A DNA stretch of 32,668 bases, from contig JADGCV010000020.1 of assembly GCA_015228815.1 (NCBI GenBank), positions 41,665-74,332 on the forward strand, written 5' to 3'. Position numbers and translations under genes: made by a program. Source of the DNA: Magnetococcales bacterium (GTDB lineage Bacteria > Pseudomonadota > Magnetococcia > Magnetococcales > UBA8363). Positions 8,643 to 16,173 of the stretch are shown in pieces. The notes under the pieces were generated by a model that did not search any database, was not told where the DNA came from, and was given only the letters and a program-made list of their open reading frames with translations. Each line of letters opens with the position of its first letter. The stretch's first letter is position 1.

Positions 8643-10178
8643 GTGAATCTTTTCGTACTTGCGTCCTTCTGTGGCATTGCCCTGCTCAACCCGTTGTGGG
8701 GGTTGGTCATCCTGTTGATCGCGGAAAACAGTCTGTTCCATATCGGTACCCGTTTTGCCGCCGTGGCCCTTCCGGTAGGTTATGCCAGCATGATGGACGT
8801 GTTTCTTTTCTGCCTTTTTCTGGGAGCGGTGCATCGATCGTCGCGGGAATACGGATCGTTGCCGTTCATCCATCGTCGCCAACGCGCATTCGCTTCCCCT
8901 TCCGGGACGACTCCGGGCCAAGACGGCAAAAAAAACGACAGGCGGTCGCTGCAACGGTTCGCACGGAAAACCCTGTCGAACATTCTCCTTCCCTATCTGA
9001 TCTGGATGGTGTTGTGCCTGGTCCTTGGCCTGGTAGAGGGACATCCCGACGTCGAACTGGTCCAACAGATTCGCGCCGCGGGTATCCGTCTGTTTCCCTG
9101 GAGTCTGGTGTTCGTGGTCTGGATGCTGCGGTCGCGCGCGGATATGATTTTAAAAATTGCCCTGGGAGTGGCAACCCTGACCGCCCTGGTCCATGTCGTC
9201 ATCCAGATCATCGACAATCGCACCGTGCTGATGGCGGCCTATTATTTTCTTCGGGATACCCAGGATGCATGGATCCTGGTTCGCCAAGCCCTGACGGAAA
9301 AGGCGGAACTGGTTCGCGGTATTCCCCAGGGAATCGTTCTCATGGTTTCGACATTGGTGTTTCTCTTTACCCGGTTCATCTCCGGTCAGTCGCAACGGCC
9401 AAAAATCGATCTGGCTCTGGCGGGAATCCAGGTGATCGCCATCGCCATCACCATCACCCGTTCGCTCGTGGCCACCTTCGTTCTGGGCATTTTCATGGGA
9501 ATCGTCTTCGGATTGAGAAGGCGGGCGCGATCGCGAACCCTCTTCGAAAGGACCATCCTGAGCGTCTTTGGTGGCATTTTCTTTCTTGGCGCTTTTTTCG
9601 CGTCCAACACCATCTACCTCGAAACCTGGTTGGCACGCTTTGCCGAACTCGGTCAGGATGTGGCCATCTACTCCGCCGAAACCAACCGGGGTCTGGACAA
9701 TGTCAGTTCCTGGAATGCCATCATGGAGAAACCAATCTTTGGCTGGGGGTACCATGTCTATCCTTCCCAATTCGCCATCGGACCCATGTTGGGCAATGAC
9801 ATCCATCCCATCCTGGAGAATGGTCTGTTCGGGGGATGGGTCGCCGTGGCCATGACCATCTTCATGTTCATCGTCCTGGTCAAACGGTTCCAGGAAGCGG
9901 GACGGCGGGATCGGGAGGTGGCGATCCGGTTGTTGCCGTATCTGGCGATATTCAGTTCCTATCTGATCCTCAACAGCATTGGCGCCGGCGGCAGTTTGAC
10001 CGGAAAGGGCTTGATCGCCATGGCGCTTTTCATCGGTATTGCCCTGGCCGAAATGAGCCAACTCGAATTGAATGCCCCGGCGAAAGAAAAATCGATCCCA
10101 CCCCAACCGTCCGGGCATCCCTTTCAATGGAAAAAATTCCGTCGCAAGCCTCGATGTCTCGGAACAATCCATTGTTGA
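8643..10178 (+). CDS. O-antigen ligase/polymerase-like polytopic membrane protein
   Basis: 511 residues, about ten or more hydrophobic segments. A Wzy_C-type region is visible towards the C-terminal half: a long hydrophobic stretch after TRSLVATFVLG, then a large loop with NRGLDNVSSWNAIMEKPIFGWGYH, and DIHPILENGLFGGW, which fits the conserved His-Asn/Glu loop of the WaaL/Wzy family. Family members join or polymerise lipid-linked glycans at the periplasmic face. The first usable codon is GTG at 8643, because an in-frame stop sits at 8628-8630. No good Shine-Dalgarno precedes it. It is first in a set with an amidotransferase and a glycosyltransferase, which suggests exopolysaccharide or surface glycan export. 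It could be ligase or polymerase; sequence alone does not decide. Confidence 0.8.
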   Translation: MNLFVLASFCGIALLNPLWGLVILLIAENSLFHIGTRFAAVALPVGYASMMDVFLFCLFLGAVHRSSREYGSLPFIHRRQRAFASPSGTTPGQDGKKNDRRSLQRFARKTLSNILLPYLIWMVLCLVLGLVEGHPDVELVQQIRAAGIRLFPWSLVFVVWMLRSRADMILKIALGVATLTALVHVVIQIIDNRTVLMAAYYFLRDTQDAWILVRQALTEKAELVRGIPQGIVLMVSTLVFLFTRFISGQSQRPKIDLALAGIQVIAIAITITRSLVATFVLGIFMGIVFGLRRRARSRTLFERTILSVFGGIFFLGAFFASNTIYLETWLARFAELGQDVAIYSAETNRGLDNVSSWNAIMEKPIFGWGYHVYPSQFAIGPMLGNDIHPILENGLFGGWVAVAMTIFMFIVLVKRFQEAGRRDREVAIRLLPYLAIFSSYLILNSIGAGGSLTGKGLIAMALFIGIALAEMSQLELNAPAKEKSIPPQPSGHPFQWKKFRRKPRCLGTIHC

Positions 10179-10229
10179 AAGAAAAAAGTTGGCTTCGTGT
10201 TTTCAATCCGCAATCGGTGGAGAAGTCAA

Positions 10230-12125
10230 GTGTGCGGCATCGCCGGATTGTTGTCTCGACAGTATGATGACGCAATGATTGCCGATATTCTGGCGGCGAT
10301 GAACCATTCCCTGGCCCATCGTGGTCCCGACGGCGCAGGCATATATGTTGAAAGAGGGGTAGGGCTTGCCCATCGGCGTCTGGCGATCATCGATCTTTCC
10401 GACACCGGACATCAGCCGATGCGCTGGCGTCAGGGTCACCTTGTGATCGTCTTCAATGGCGAAGTCTACAACCATATCGAACTGCGTCACACCTTGGAAC
10501 AACTGGGCCATGCCTTCGAAGGAAGCTCCGATACCGAAGTGGTGTTGCATGCCTTCGGAGAATGGGGTTGTGCCGCTTTCGCCAGATTCAATGGCATGTT
10601 CGCCATCGCTTTTTACAATACCCGGACCGATCATCTGACCCTGGTCCGGGACCGGGTCGGGATCAAACCTCTTTTCTACCGTTGGAAGGGATCCGAATTC
10701 GCCTTCGCTTCGGAAATGAAGGCTTTGTTCCACGTCCCCGATCTGGACCGGCGGATCAATCCCGATACCTTTTTTCATTATCTGGTCTATAATACGCCAC
10801 CCGCTTCGGCAACCCTGCTCGATGAGGTGCGACAATTGCCTCCGGGGTGCATCATGGAAATCGATGCCTCCCGTCAGGTCAGGATCCGTCCGTTCTGGAT
10901 TGCTCCCCCCTTGATCCCGGACGAACGCCTGACTTTGGACGGGGTTGTCGAGGAAATGGAAGGGTTGCTGCGCGATTCCATCCGCCTTCGTTTGCGCTCC
11001 GATGTTCCGGTCGGGGTGTTTTTGAGTGGGGGCATCGATTCCAGTCTGTTGACCGCCCTGGCCGCGCCCATGGTATCGGGTTTGAAAACGTTTTGCGCCG
11101 GTTACCGAACCGGCGACAGTGACGAAAGCGTTCATGCCGAACAGGTGGCGCGACATCTGGGAACAGACCACCATACCTTCATGATCGACCCCGCCGATCT
11201 TGATCCCAATCGCCTGATCATGGTTGCGGATGAGCCTTTGGCCAACGTGACGATCGTCCCTTATCTGAAACTGGCGGAAATGACCCGCCGCCATGTCAAG
11301 GTGGTATTGGCCGGGGATGGGGGCGACGAATTTTTCGCCGGTTATGATGTCCGCAACCATTATTCCCGGATGCTCCGCCTGAAAAAGTTGACCGGAGAAA
11401 AATTTTGGAACGCCGCCTGTGAGGTCGCCAAAAGATTGCCTCTGGGAAAAGATGTGTCGCGAGTTCTCAATCTGTGCCATTTTTCTTCGCCGCATGAACT
11501 CCTGGCCCTGTTCCAGATCGGCATTCCGCTTCATGAGGTTTCCTCACTCCTCGCCCAGCCCCATCACACCGATCTTCCCTCCCATTATTCGCTTCCCGCG
11601 GAAAGCACCTCATTCCTACAACTTAACCGGCACACCATCACCACCTATCTGACCGATACCGTCCTGAAAACCTCCGACCGGGTGACCATGGCCCATGGCC
11701 TGGAAGCCCGGGTTCCCCTGACCGATTACCGGATCATGGAATTTGCCTCCAGGCTCCCCGAGCGGTTGCAATTTCACCAGGGGCAGGGAAAGGCGATCCT
11801 CAAACGTATTCTGTACCGGCACGTTCCGAGACAACTGGTCGATCGGCCCAAACAGGGATTCGCCATTCCAGGACATCGTTGGTTCCAGGGACCGTGGCGT
11901 CCTTTATTCGATGAGTATCTGTCCGCGACGATGGTGCGTCGTTCGGGATTGCTGCGTTGTGAAGTCGTGGACCGCATGCGGACCGACTATCGCAACGGTC
12001 GCCGTGAATATGCCGCGATCCTGTGGCGCCTGCTGGTCTTTCAATGGTGGCATGAACGGTATGTGTTGGACGCCACCGGTGAATTCTCCCGGTCCCATCC
12101 CGATTCCGCCGGGAGCCCCTCTTGA
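10230..12125 (+). CDS. Asparagine-synthase-like glutamine amidotransferase (exopolysaccharide type)
   Basis: 631 residues from GTG 10230. An upstream ATG at 10197 is open, but the class II glutaminase needs Cys as residue 2. Only GTG 10230 gives M-CGIAGLL, and GGTGGAG at 10216-10222 is its ribosome site. The N-terminal glutaminase domain (to ~residue 200) shows HRGPDG, AHRRLAIIDLS and FNGEVYNH. The C-terminal synthetase domain has the ATP pyrophosphatase loop LSGGIDSSLL. The reaction is glutamine- and ATP-dependent amidation of a carboxylate. Free asparagine synthesis is one possibility. The position between an O-antigen-ligase-like protein and a glycosyltransferase instead suggests amidation of a sugar or glycan acid, as inferred for similar genes in exosortase-linked polysaccharide loci. 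No exosortase gene is present here. Confidence 0.92.
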   Translation: MCGIAGLLSRQYDDAMIADILAAMNHSLAHRGPDGAGIYVERGVGLAHRRLAIIDLSDTGHQPMRWRQGHLVIVFNGEVYNHIELRHTLEQLGHAFEGSSDTEVVLHAFGEWGCAAFARFNGMFAIAFYNTRTDHLTLVRDRVGIKPLFYRWKGSEFAFASEMKALFHVPDLDRRINPDTFFHYLVYNTPPASATLLDEVRQLPPGCIMEIDASRQVRIRPFWIAPPLIPDERLTLDGVVEEMEGLLRDSIRLRLRSDVPVGVFLSGGIDSSLLTALAAPMVSGLKTFCAGYRTGDSDESVHAEQVARHLGTDHHTFMIDPADLDPNRLIMVADEPLANVTIVPYLKLAEMTRRHVKVVLAGDGGDEFFAGYDVRNHYSRMLRLKKLTGEKFWNAACEVAKRLPLGKDVSRVLNLCHFSSPHELLALFQIGIPLHEVSSLLAQPHHTDLPSHYSLPAESTSFLQLNRHTITTYLTDTVLKTSDRVTMAHGLEARVPLTDYRIMEFASRLPERLQFHQGQGKAILKRILYRHVPRQLVDRPKQGFAIPGHRWFQGPWRPLFDEYLSATMVRRSGLLRCEVVDRMRTDYRNGRREYAAILWRLLVFQWWHERYVLDATGEFSRSHPDSAGSPS

Positions 12126-13303
12126 AAACAATCCTCTTTTCCAGCGGTGGCGTCGATCACTATCAGATGGGACTTTTCGAAGGGCTCGCCAAGGCAGGAG
12201 TGCGGGTAGAGATGGTCGGGAATGATCGTCTGAACGATTACCGTTTTCTTTTCGCCCGTTATCCTGGAACGGTGGCGGTCAATCTTCGTGGCGGATTCGA
12301 TCCGGGAGTTTCACTCCCGCAAAAACTGCTTCGAGTGCTTGGGACCTATGTCCGGGTTCTCATTTATCCCTTTCGGACCGAGGCCCGGTTGGTCCATCTG
12401 CAATGGCTGATCCGTCTGCCCAAGCTGGATCGGATGCTGTTGCCGCCTCTTTTTCGTCTGGCGGGAAAGCAGGTGGTGATCACGGCGCATGAAATCGATC
12501 CCGAGGCGCGTCATGAACGCAGTGGTTTTTTCAATCGTCTGACCTTGCGTTTCTATTACGCCATGGGACGGAGGATCATCGTTCACACCCCTCTGATGAA
12601 AAAACAGTTGATGGAATGGTTCGCGGTCGCGGATGAAAAAATTTGCATCGTCCCCATGGGCCTGAATGAATTCCTTTACGATCCCCTGTTGACCCGGGAC
12701 GAGGCGCGGCGGCGCCTGGGATTGCCCCAAGAAGGGACCATCTTTCTGTTTTTTGGCATGATCACCCGGTTCAAGGGGGTTGACCTCCTGGTGGAAGCCT
12801 TTCGTGACCTTGGCACGGATTGCCATCTGGTCCTGGCGGGACGGGGGGCGACGGGATCGGGGGCTTATCTGGATCGGTTGCGCCAGGCGTTCGACTCGGA
12901 GACCCTCAAAAACCGGGTTCATCCTTTCATCCAGTACATCCCCGATGCCAGAATCGCCGATTTCTTTACCGCCGCCGATTGTCTGGTGTTACCCTATCGC
13001 AACCTGTACCAGAGCGCCGTCCTGTTCATGGGGTTGACCTTCGGCCTGCCGATCATCGCGACCGATGTCGGATCACTCAGGACGTGCATCCGCGATGGCG
13101 AAAACGGCTGGATCTGCCGTCCCGGGGATGTGACGGACCTGGCGGAAAAACTTCATCTTTTTTTGCGAAGCGACCTGGCGCTTCATGCCGACCTCCATCG
13201 AGAAGCGATCCGAAAACAGGCCCGGACCGAGTATTCATGGGAGGAGATCGGAAGCAGAACGGCAGCCATCTATCGGGAGGTGGTCCGGGACAACCGTCGA
13301 TGA
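12122..13303 (+). CDS. GT-B glycosyltransferase, family 4/1 type
   Basis: 393 residues starting at TTG 12122, whose TTGA overlaps the stop of the amidotransferase by 4 bases; GGGAG at 12111-12115 supports it. The N-terminal Rossmann half begins MKTILFSSGGVDHYQMG. The C-terminal half has LFFGMITRFKGVDLLVEAF, IPDARIADFFTAADCLVLPY and GLPIIATDVGSLRTCIRDGENG, the nucleotide-sugar binding region of family 4-like retaining enzymes. The second Glu of the usual Glu-x7-Glu motif is replaced: LRTCI stands where LPEVI is common. No signal or transmembrane segment, so it probably acts at the cytoplasmic face on a lipid-linked sugar acceptor. Tight coupling to the preceding gene argues for a single exopolysaccharide operon. 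Donor and acceptor are unknown. Confidence 0.88.
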   Translation: MKTILFSSGGVDHYQMGLFEGLAKAGVRVEMVGNDRLNDYRFLFARYPGTVAVNLRGGFDPGVSLPQKLLRVLGTYVRVLIYPFRTEARLVHLQWLIRLPKLDRMLLPPLFRLAGKQVVITAHEIDPEARHERSGFFNRLTLRFYYAMGRRIIVHTPLMKKQLMEWFAVADEKICIVPMGLNEFLYDPLLTRDEARRRLGLPQEGTIFLFFGMITRFKGVDLLVEAFRDLGTDCHLVLAGRGATGSGAYLDRLRQAFDSETLKNRVHPFIQYIPDARIADFFTAADCLVLPYRNLYQSAVLFMGLTFGLPIIATDVGSLRTCIRDGENGWICRPGDVTDLAEKLHLFLRSDLALHADLHREAIRKQARTEYSWEEIGSRTAAIYREVVRDNRR

Positions 13304-13351
13304 ACATCATCGCAACGATTCAAACCCTGACGGAAAACGGGACGCTGATCC

Positions 13352-14182
13352 ATGGAAAAAAACCAGATCGAAGAGATTGAAATCAATTTACTGCTCGATG
13401 CCCTCTACCTTCGATATGGATACGACTTTCGCGACTATGATCGCGGGGCACTGAAAAAAAGAATTCACGCCTGTCTTTCCCAATGCACCTTTCACCATGT
13501 TTCCGAAATCATTCCTCGTCTGCTCCATCATGGTGAATTCCTGACACGGCTGGTTCATGCCCTGTCGATCAATACCACCGCCATGTTTCGCGACCCCCAG
13601 ACCTTTGCCATCTTGAGGACAACAGTCTTTCCCGTTCTGGCCAGTTTTCCCTTCATCAATATCTGGCACGCCGGATGCGCGACCGGCGAAGAGGTCTATT
13701 CCCTCGCGATCCTTTTGCACGAGGCAAAACTTTTACGCAATGCCCGAATCTATGCCACCGACCTCGATGATGAAGCGCTTTCCAAGGCGCGCGAAGGCGT
13801 CTATCCTTTCGAACGCCTCGAAGAATTCGAGGAAGGTTATCGCCAGGCAGGAGGTGTCCATTCCCTTCGGGACTACTGCACCCTGGGATATGGCCTGTTT
13901 CGCTTCGAAGACTGGTTGCGGCAAAACATGATCTTTGCCAACCATAATCTGGTCACGGACGGCGTCTTCGCCGAGATTCATCTGTTGCTCTGCCGCAACG
14001 TTCTGATTTATTTTAACCCCGAACTCAGAGAACGGGCCCTGGGCCTGTTCCGGGACAGTCTGGGACGGGGCGGTTTTCTGTGTCTTGGCGGCTCCGAATA
14101 TCTTCCCAGGCCGGGATGGGAACATTGTTTCCAAACCCTCGCCATGAAAGAACGAATCTTTCGGAAAATCCCTCTATTGTAG
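13352..14182 (+). CDS. CheR-type protein-glutamate methyltransferase
   Basis: 276 residues, usual CheR length. The small N-terminal helical domain (1-70) precedes INTTAMFRDPQTF (73-85), the typical CheR SxNxTxFFRD region. The SAM site is WHAGCATGEEVYSLAI (105-120) with acidic YATDLDD (135-140). CRNVLIYF near residue 215 is the other signature. It would methylate glutamates of chemoreceptors from S-adenosylmethionine. No CheB, CheA or CheW is adjacent, and it is followed by a histidine kinase and a NarL-type regulator. It may therefore belong to a chemosensory-like pathway rather than flagellar taxis, or serve the receptor at 16174-18237. It begins 48 bases after the glycosyltransferase stop, so it may share that transcript. 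Confidence 0.92.
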   Translation: MEKNQIEEIEINLLLDALYLRYGYDFRDYDRGALKKRIHACLSQCTFHHVSEIIPRLLHHGEFLTRLVHALSINTTAMFRDPQTFAILRTTVFPVLASFPFINIWHAGCATGEEVYSLAILLHEAKLLRNARIYATDLDDEALSKAREGVYPFERLEEFEEGYRQAGGVHSLRDYCTLGYGLFRFEDWLRQNMIFANHNLVTDGVFAEIHLLLCRNVLIYFNPELRERALGLFRDSLGRGGFLCLGGSEYLPRPGWEHCFQTLAMKERIFRKIPLL

Positions 14183-14202
14183 TGTTTCCTCGATCGCAAA
14201 AC

Positions 14203-15354
14203 ATGGATGAACAGCCAGGCATTTTGATCGTGGACGACCAGCCCGCCAATCTGCGGGCGATGCAACGCCTCCTTCAGGAGATTCGGGGAACCATCTTTGC
14301 CGCCGAGAACGGTGAATCGGCACTGGCGCTATGCATGCAACATCGGTTTGCCCTGGCTCTGATCGATGTCCGAATGCCCGGCATGAGCGGATTCGAACTG
14401 GCCGATTACCTTCGCGGCGCCGAACGGACACGAAATATTCCCCTGATTTTCGTGACCGCCGCCCCCTCCGATCAACTTCATGCCCTGCAAGGTTACCAGA
14501 CCGGAGCGGTCGATTTTATTCAAAAACCAATCGATGACCGGATCCTTCGTTCCAAGGTCAATGTTTTTCTGGAATTGCACAACGCACGGGAAGAATTGCG
14601 CCGTCATCGGGATCACCTGAGCGAACGGGTCGCCGAACGGACCGCCTCGCTGGAGCAGGCCCACAAAAAACTCCATGCCTTGAATCGGCACCTCATCCGG
14701 ATCCGGGAAGAGGAACGGCGTGTCATCGCCCAGGCCATGCATGATGAAATGGGCAATACGCTGGCGCAACAAAAAATGACCATCGAATGGCTGCAACTCA
14801 ATCGTTTCGATCACGAACGCATGAATCAAGAATTGGAGCGGCTCAAACTTCAGGTGGAGGATACCATCGCCAAGGTCCGCCACATCACCCTGCTGATGCG
14901 CCCGCCAATCCTCGACCAATGCGGATTGCCAGCCGCCCTGGAATGGCAGACGGCCCAGTTCGAAAAAACCAGCGCCATCCCATGCCAGGTCGAAATCGCC
15001 AACCCCGAAGCGTCACTCGACGAGGAACAAAAAATCGCCCTCTTTCGCATCCTTCAGGAATCCTTGACCAATATCGGACGCCACGCCCGAGCCACTGCCG
15101 TCCGCGTTGCCTTTTTCCGCACCCGGGACCTGGTCCATCTTGTCATCGAGGACAATGGACAGGGGATCGCCGATGAAATCCTCACCCATCCCACGGGAAA
15201 CCTTGGACTGCGCGGCATGGAAGAACGCGCCTGTCAACAGGGAGGCGAACTGCATCTGGAAACCTCCGCGCAAGGGACGCGAATCACCACCACCATCCCC
15301 ATCAACCCTTCCTCCCGGAGCCCATCCCATGATCCGCATCCTGTTGGGGGATGA
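14203..15354 (+). CDS. Soluble receiver-histidine kinase (REC + HisKA_3-type kinase)
   Basis: 383 residues. The receiver domain comes first: acidic pair Asp11-Asp12, phosphoacceptor Asp55 in LIDVRMPG, Lys108 in QKP. A coiled coil (~125-165) leads to a NarX/UhpB-type H-box, EEERRVIAQAMHDEMGN with His180. The ATPase has LTNIGRHA (Asn290), EDNGQGI (317-321) and GLRGMEERA (335-343). There is no membrane segment, so it acts in the cytoplasm and its own receiver probably controls it. ATG 14203 is chosen because the receiver fold begins right after it. The ribosome site is poor, and GTG 14182, overlapping the CheR stop, is an alternative. The end overlaps the next gene by 26 bases. The two encode a matching kinase and LuxR-type regulator. 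Confidence 0.92.
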   Translation: MDEQPGILIVDDQPANLRAMQRLLQEIRGTIFAAENGESALALCMQHRFALALIDVRMPGMSGFELADYLRGAERTRNIPLIFVTAAPSDQLHALQGYQTGAVDFIQKPIDDRILRSKVNVFLELHNAREELRRHRDHLSERVAERTASLEQAHKKLHALNRHLIRIREEERRVIAQAMHDEMGNTLAQQKMTIEWLQLNRFDHERMNQELERLKLQVEDTIAKVRHITLLMRPPILDQCGLPAALEWQTAQFEKTSAIPCQVEIANPEASLDEEQKIALFRILQESLTNIGRHARATAVRVAFFRTRDLVHLVIEDNGQGIADEILTHPTGNLGLRGMEERACQQGGELHLETSAQGTRITTTIPINPSSRSPSHDPHPVGG

Positions 15355-16000
15355 CCATTCCATCTTTCGCGAAGGACTCAAACGGATTCTGGCCGAACGC
15401 CAGGACATGCTCATCGCCGGCGAGGGGGAAAACGGCGATGAAGTCTTGCAACTGCTTCATTCCAGTGCTGTCTGGGACCTTCTTCTCCTGGATGTTTCCA
15501 TGCCCGGAAAAAACGTCCTGGAACTGGTGACGGAAATCCACCGGCGCTGGCCGACCCTTCCCATTCTCATCCTGACGATGCACCGCGACCGCGAGCTGGC
15601 CATCCGATTCATCCGCGCCGGGGCCAAGGGATTTCTCACCAAGGACTGCGGTCTGGGGCAACTGTTGCGTGGCATCGTCAAGGTGGCCGCGGGTTCCCGC
15701 TACATCGACGAGGAGGTGGCTGATTTTCTCCTCGAACACCTTGCCGGCGACAGCGGAGCGGCACCACCCCATGCCCTGCTCTCCAACCGGGAGTTCACGG
15801 TCCTGTGCCGGATCGCGAGCGGCCAGACCGTGTCACAAATCGCCTCTGAACTTTCCCTGAGCATTTCCGCGATCAGTTCCTACCGCAACCGTGTGCTGAA
15901 CAAATTAAAGTTGGATAACAATGCCCAGTTAACCCACTATGCCCTGAAAAACGACCTGCTCAAATCCTCCGATCAGGCCGTCCTGACACGACAACCGTGA
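15329..16000 (+). CDS. NarL/FixJ-family response regulator
   Basis: 223 residues. ATG 15329 lies inside the end of the kinase gene, with CGGAG at 15316-15320. Receiver: GDDH at 7-10, phosphoacceptor Asp55 in LLLDVSMPG, Thr83 and Lys105 in FLTKD. The C-terminal LuxR-type helix-turn-helix spans ~151-205 (LSNREFTVLCRIASG, then ISAISSYRNRVLNKLKL). It is the likely output of the preceding kinase and should bind DNA; targets are unknown. The exopolysaccharide genes just upstream are an obvious guess. Their promoter looks sigma-54 type, however, and this regulator has no sigma-54 activation domain. Confidence 0.94.
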   Translation: MIRILLGDDHSIFREGLKRILAERQDMLIAGEGENGDEVLQLLHSSAVWDLLLLDVSMPGKNVLELVTEIHRRWPTLPILILTMHRDRELAIRFIRAGAKGFLTKDCGLGQLLRGIVKVAAGSRYIDEEVADFLLEHLAGDSGAAPPHALLSNREFTVLCRIASGQTVSQIASELSLSISAISSYRNRVLNKLKLDNNAQLTHYALKNDLLKSSDQAVLTRQP

Positions 16001-16018
16001 CCGTCACCGTTCAGACCC

Positions 16019-16092
16019 CGTCATTCTCAACGAAAACGGGAATCCAGGATTTACGGGGCCTCCCTGGATCCCCGCTGTAGCAGGGGATGACG
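16019..16092. repeat. Palindromic interspersed repeat (REP/MITE-like)
   Basis: Two imperfect inverted arms, 16019-16048 and 16063-16092, start with CGTCAT and end with GATGACG. The inner parts GGGAATCCAGG and CCTGGATCCCC pair across a short centre. This resembles, from memory, the widespread proteobacterial repeat class with termini GTCATTCCCGC / GCGGGAATGAC. It lies between the convergent regulator and chemoreceptor genes, a common place for such elements, and could also act as a bidirectional transcription barrier. Confidence 0.65.
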
Positions 16093-16173
16093 TTCGTAAG
16101 GGGGGTGAACGGTTACCAATGACCGGAAATCGAACCGGAAAGCGAATTTCCTTCCCGGAATCGTTTTCCATGG

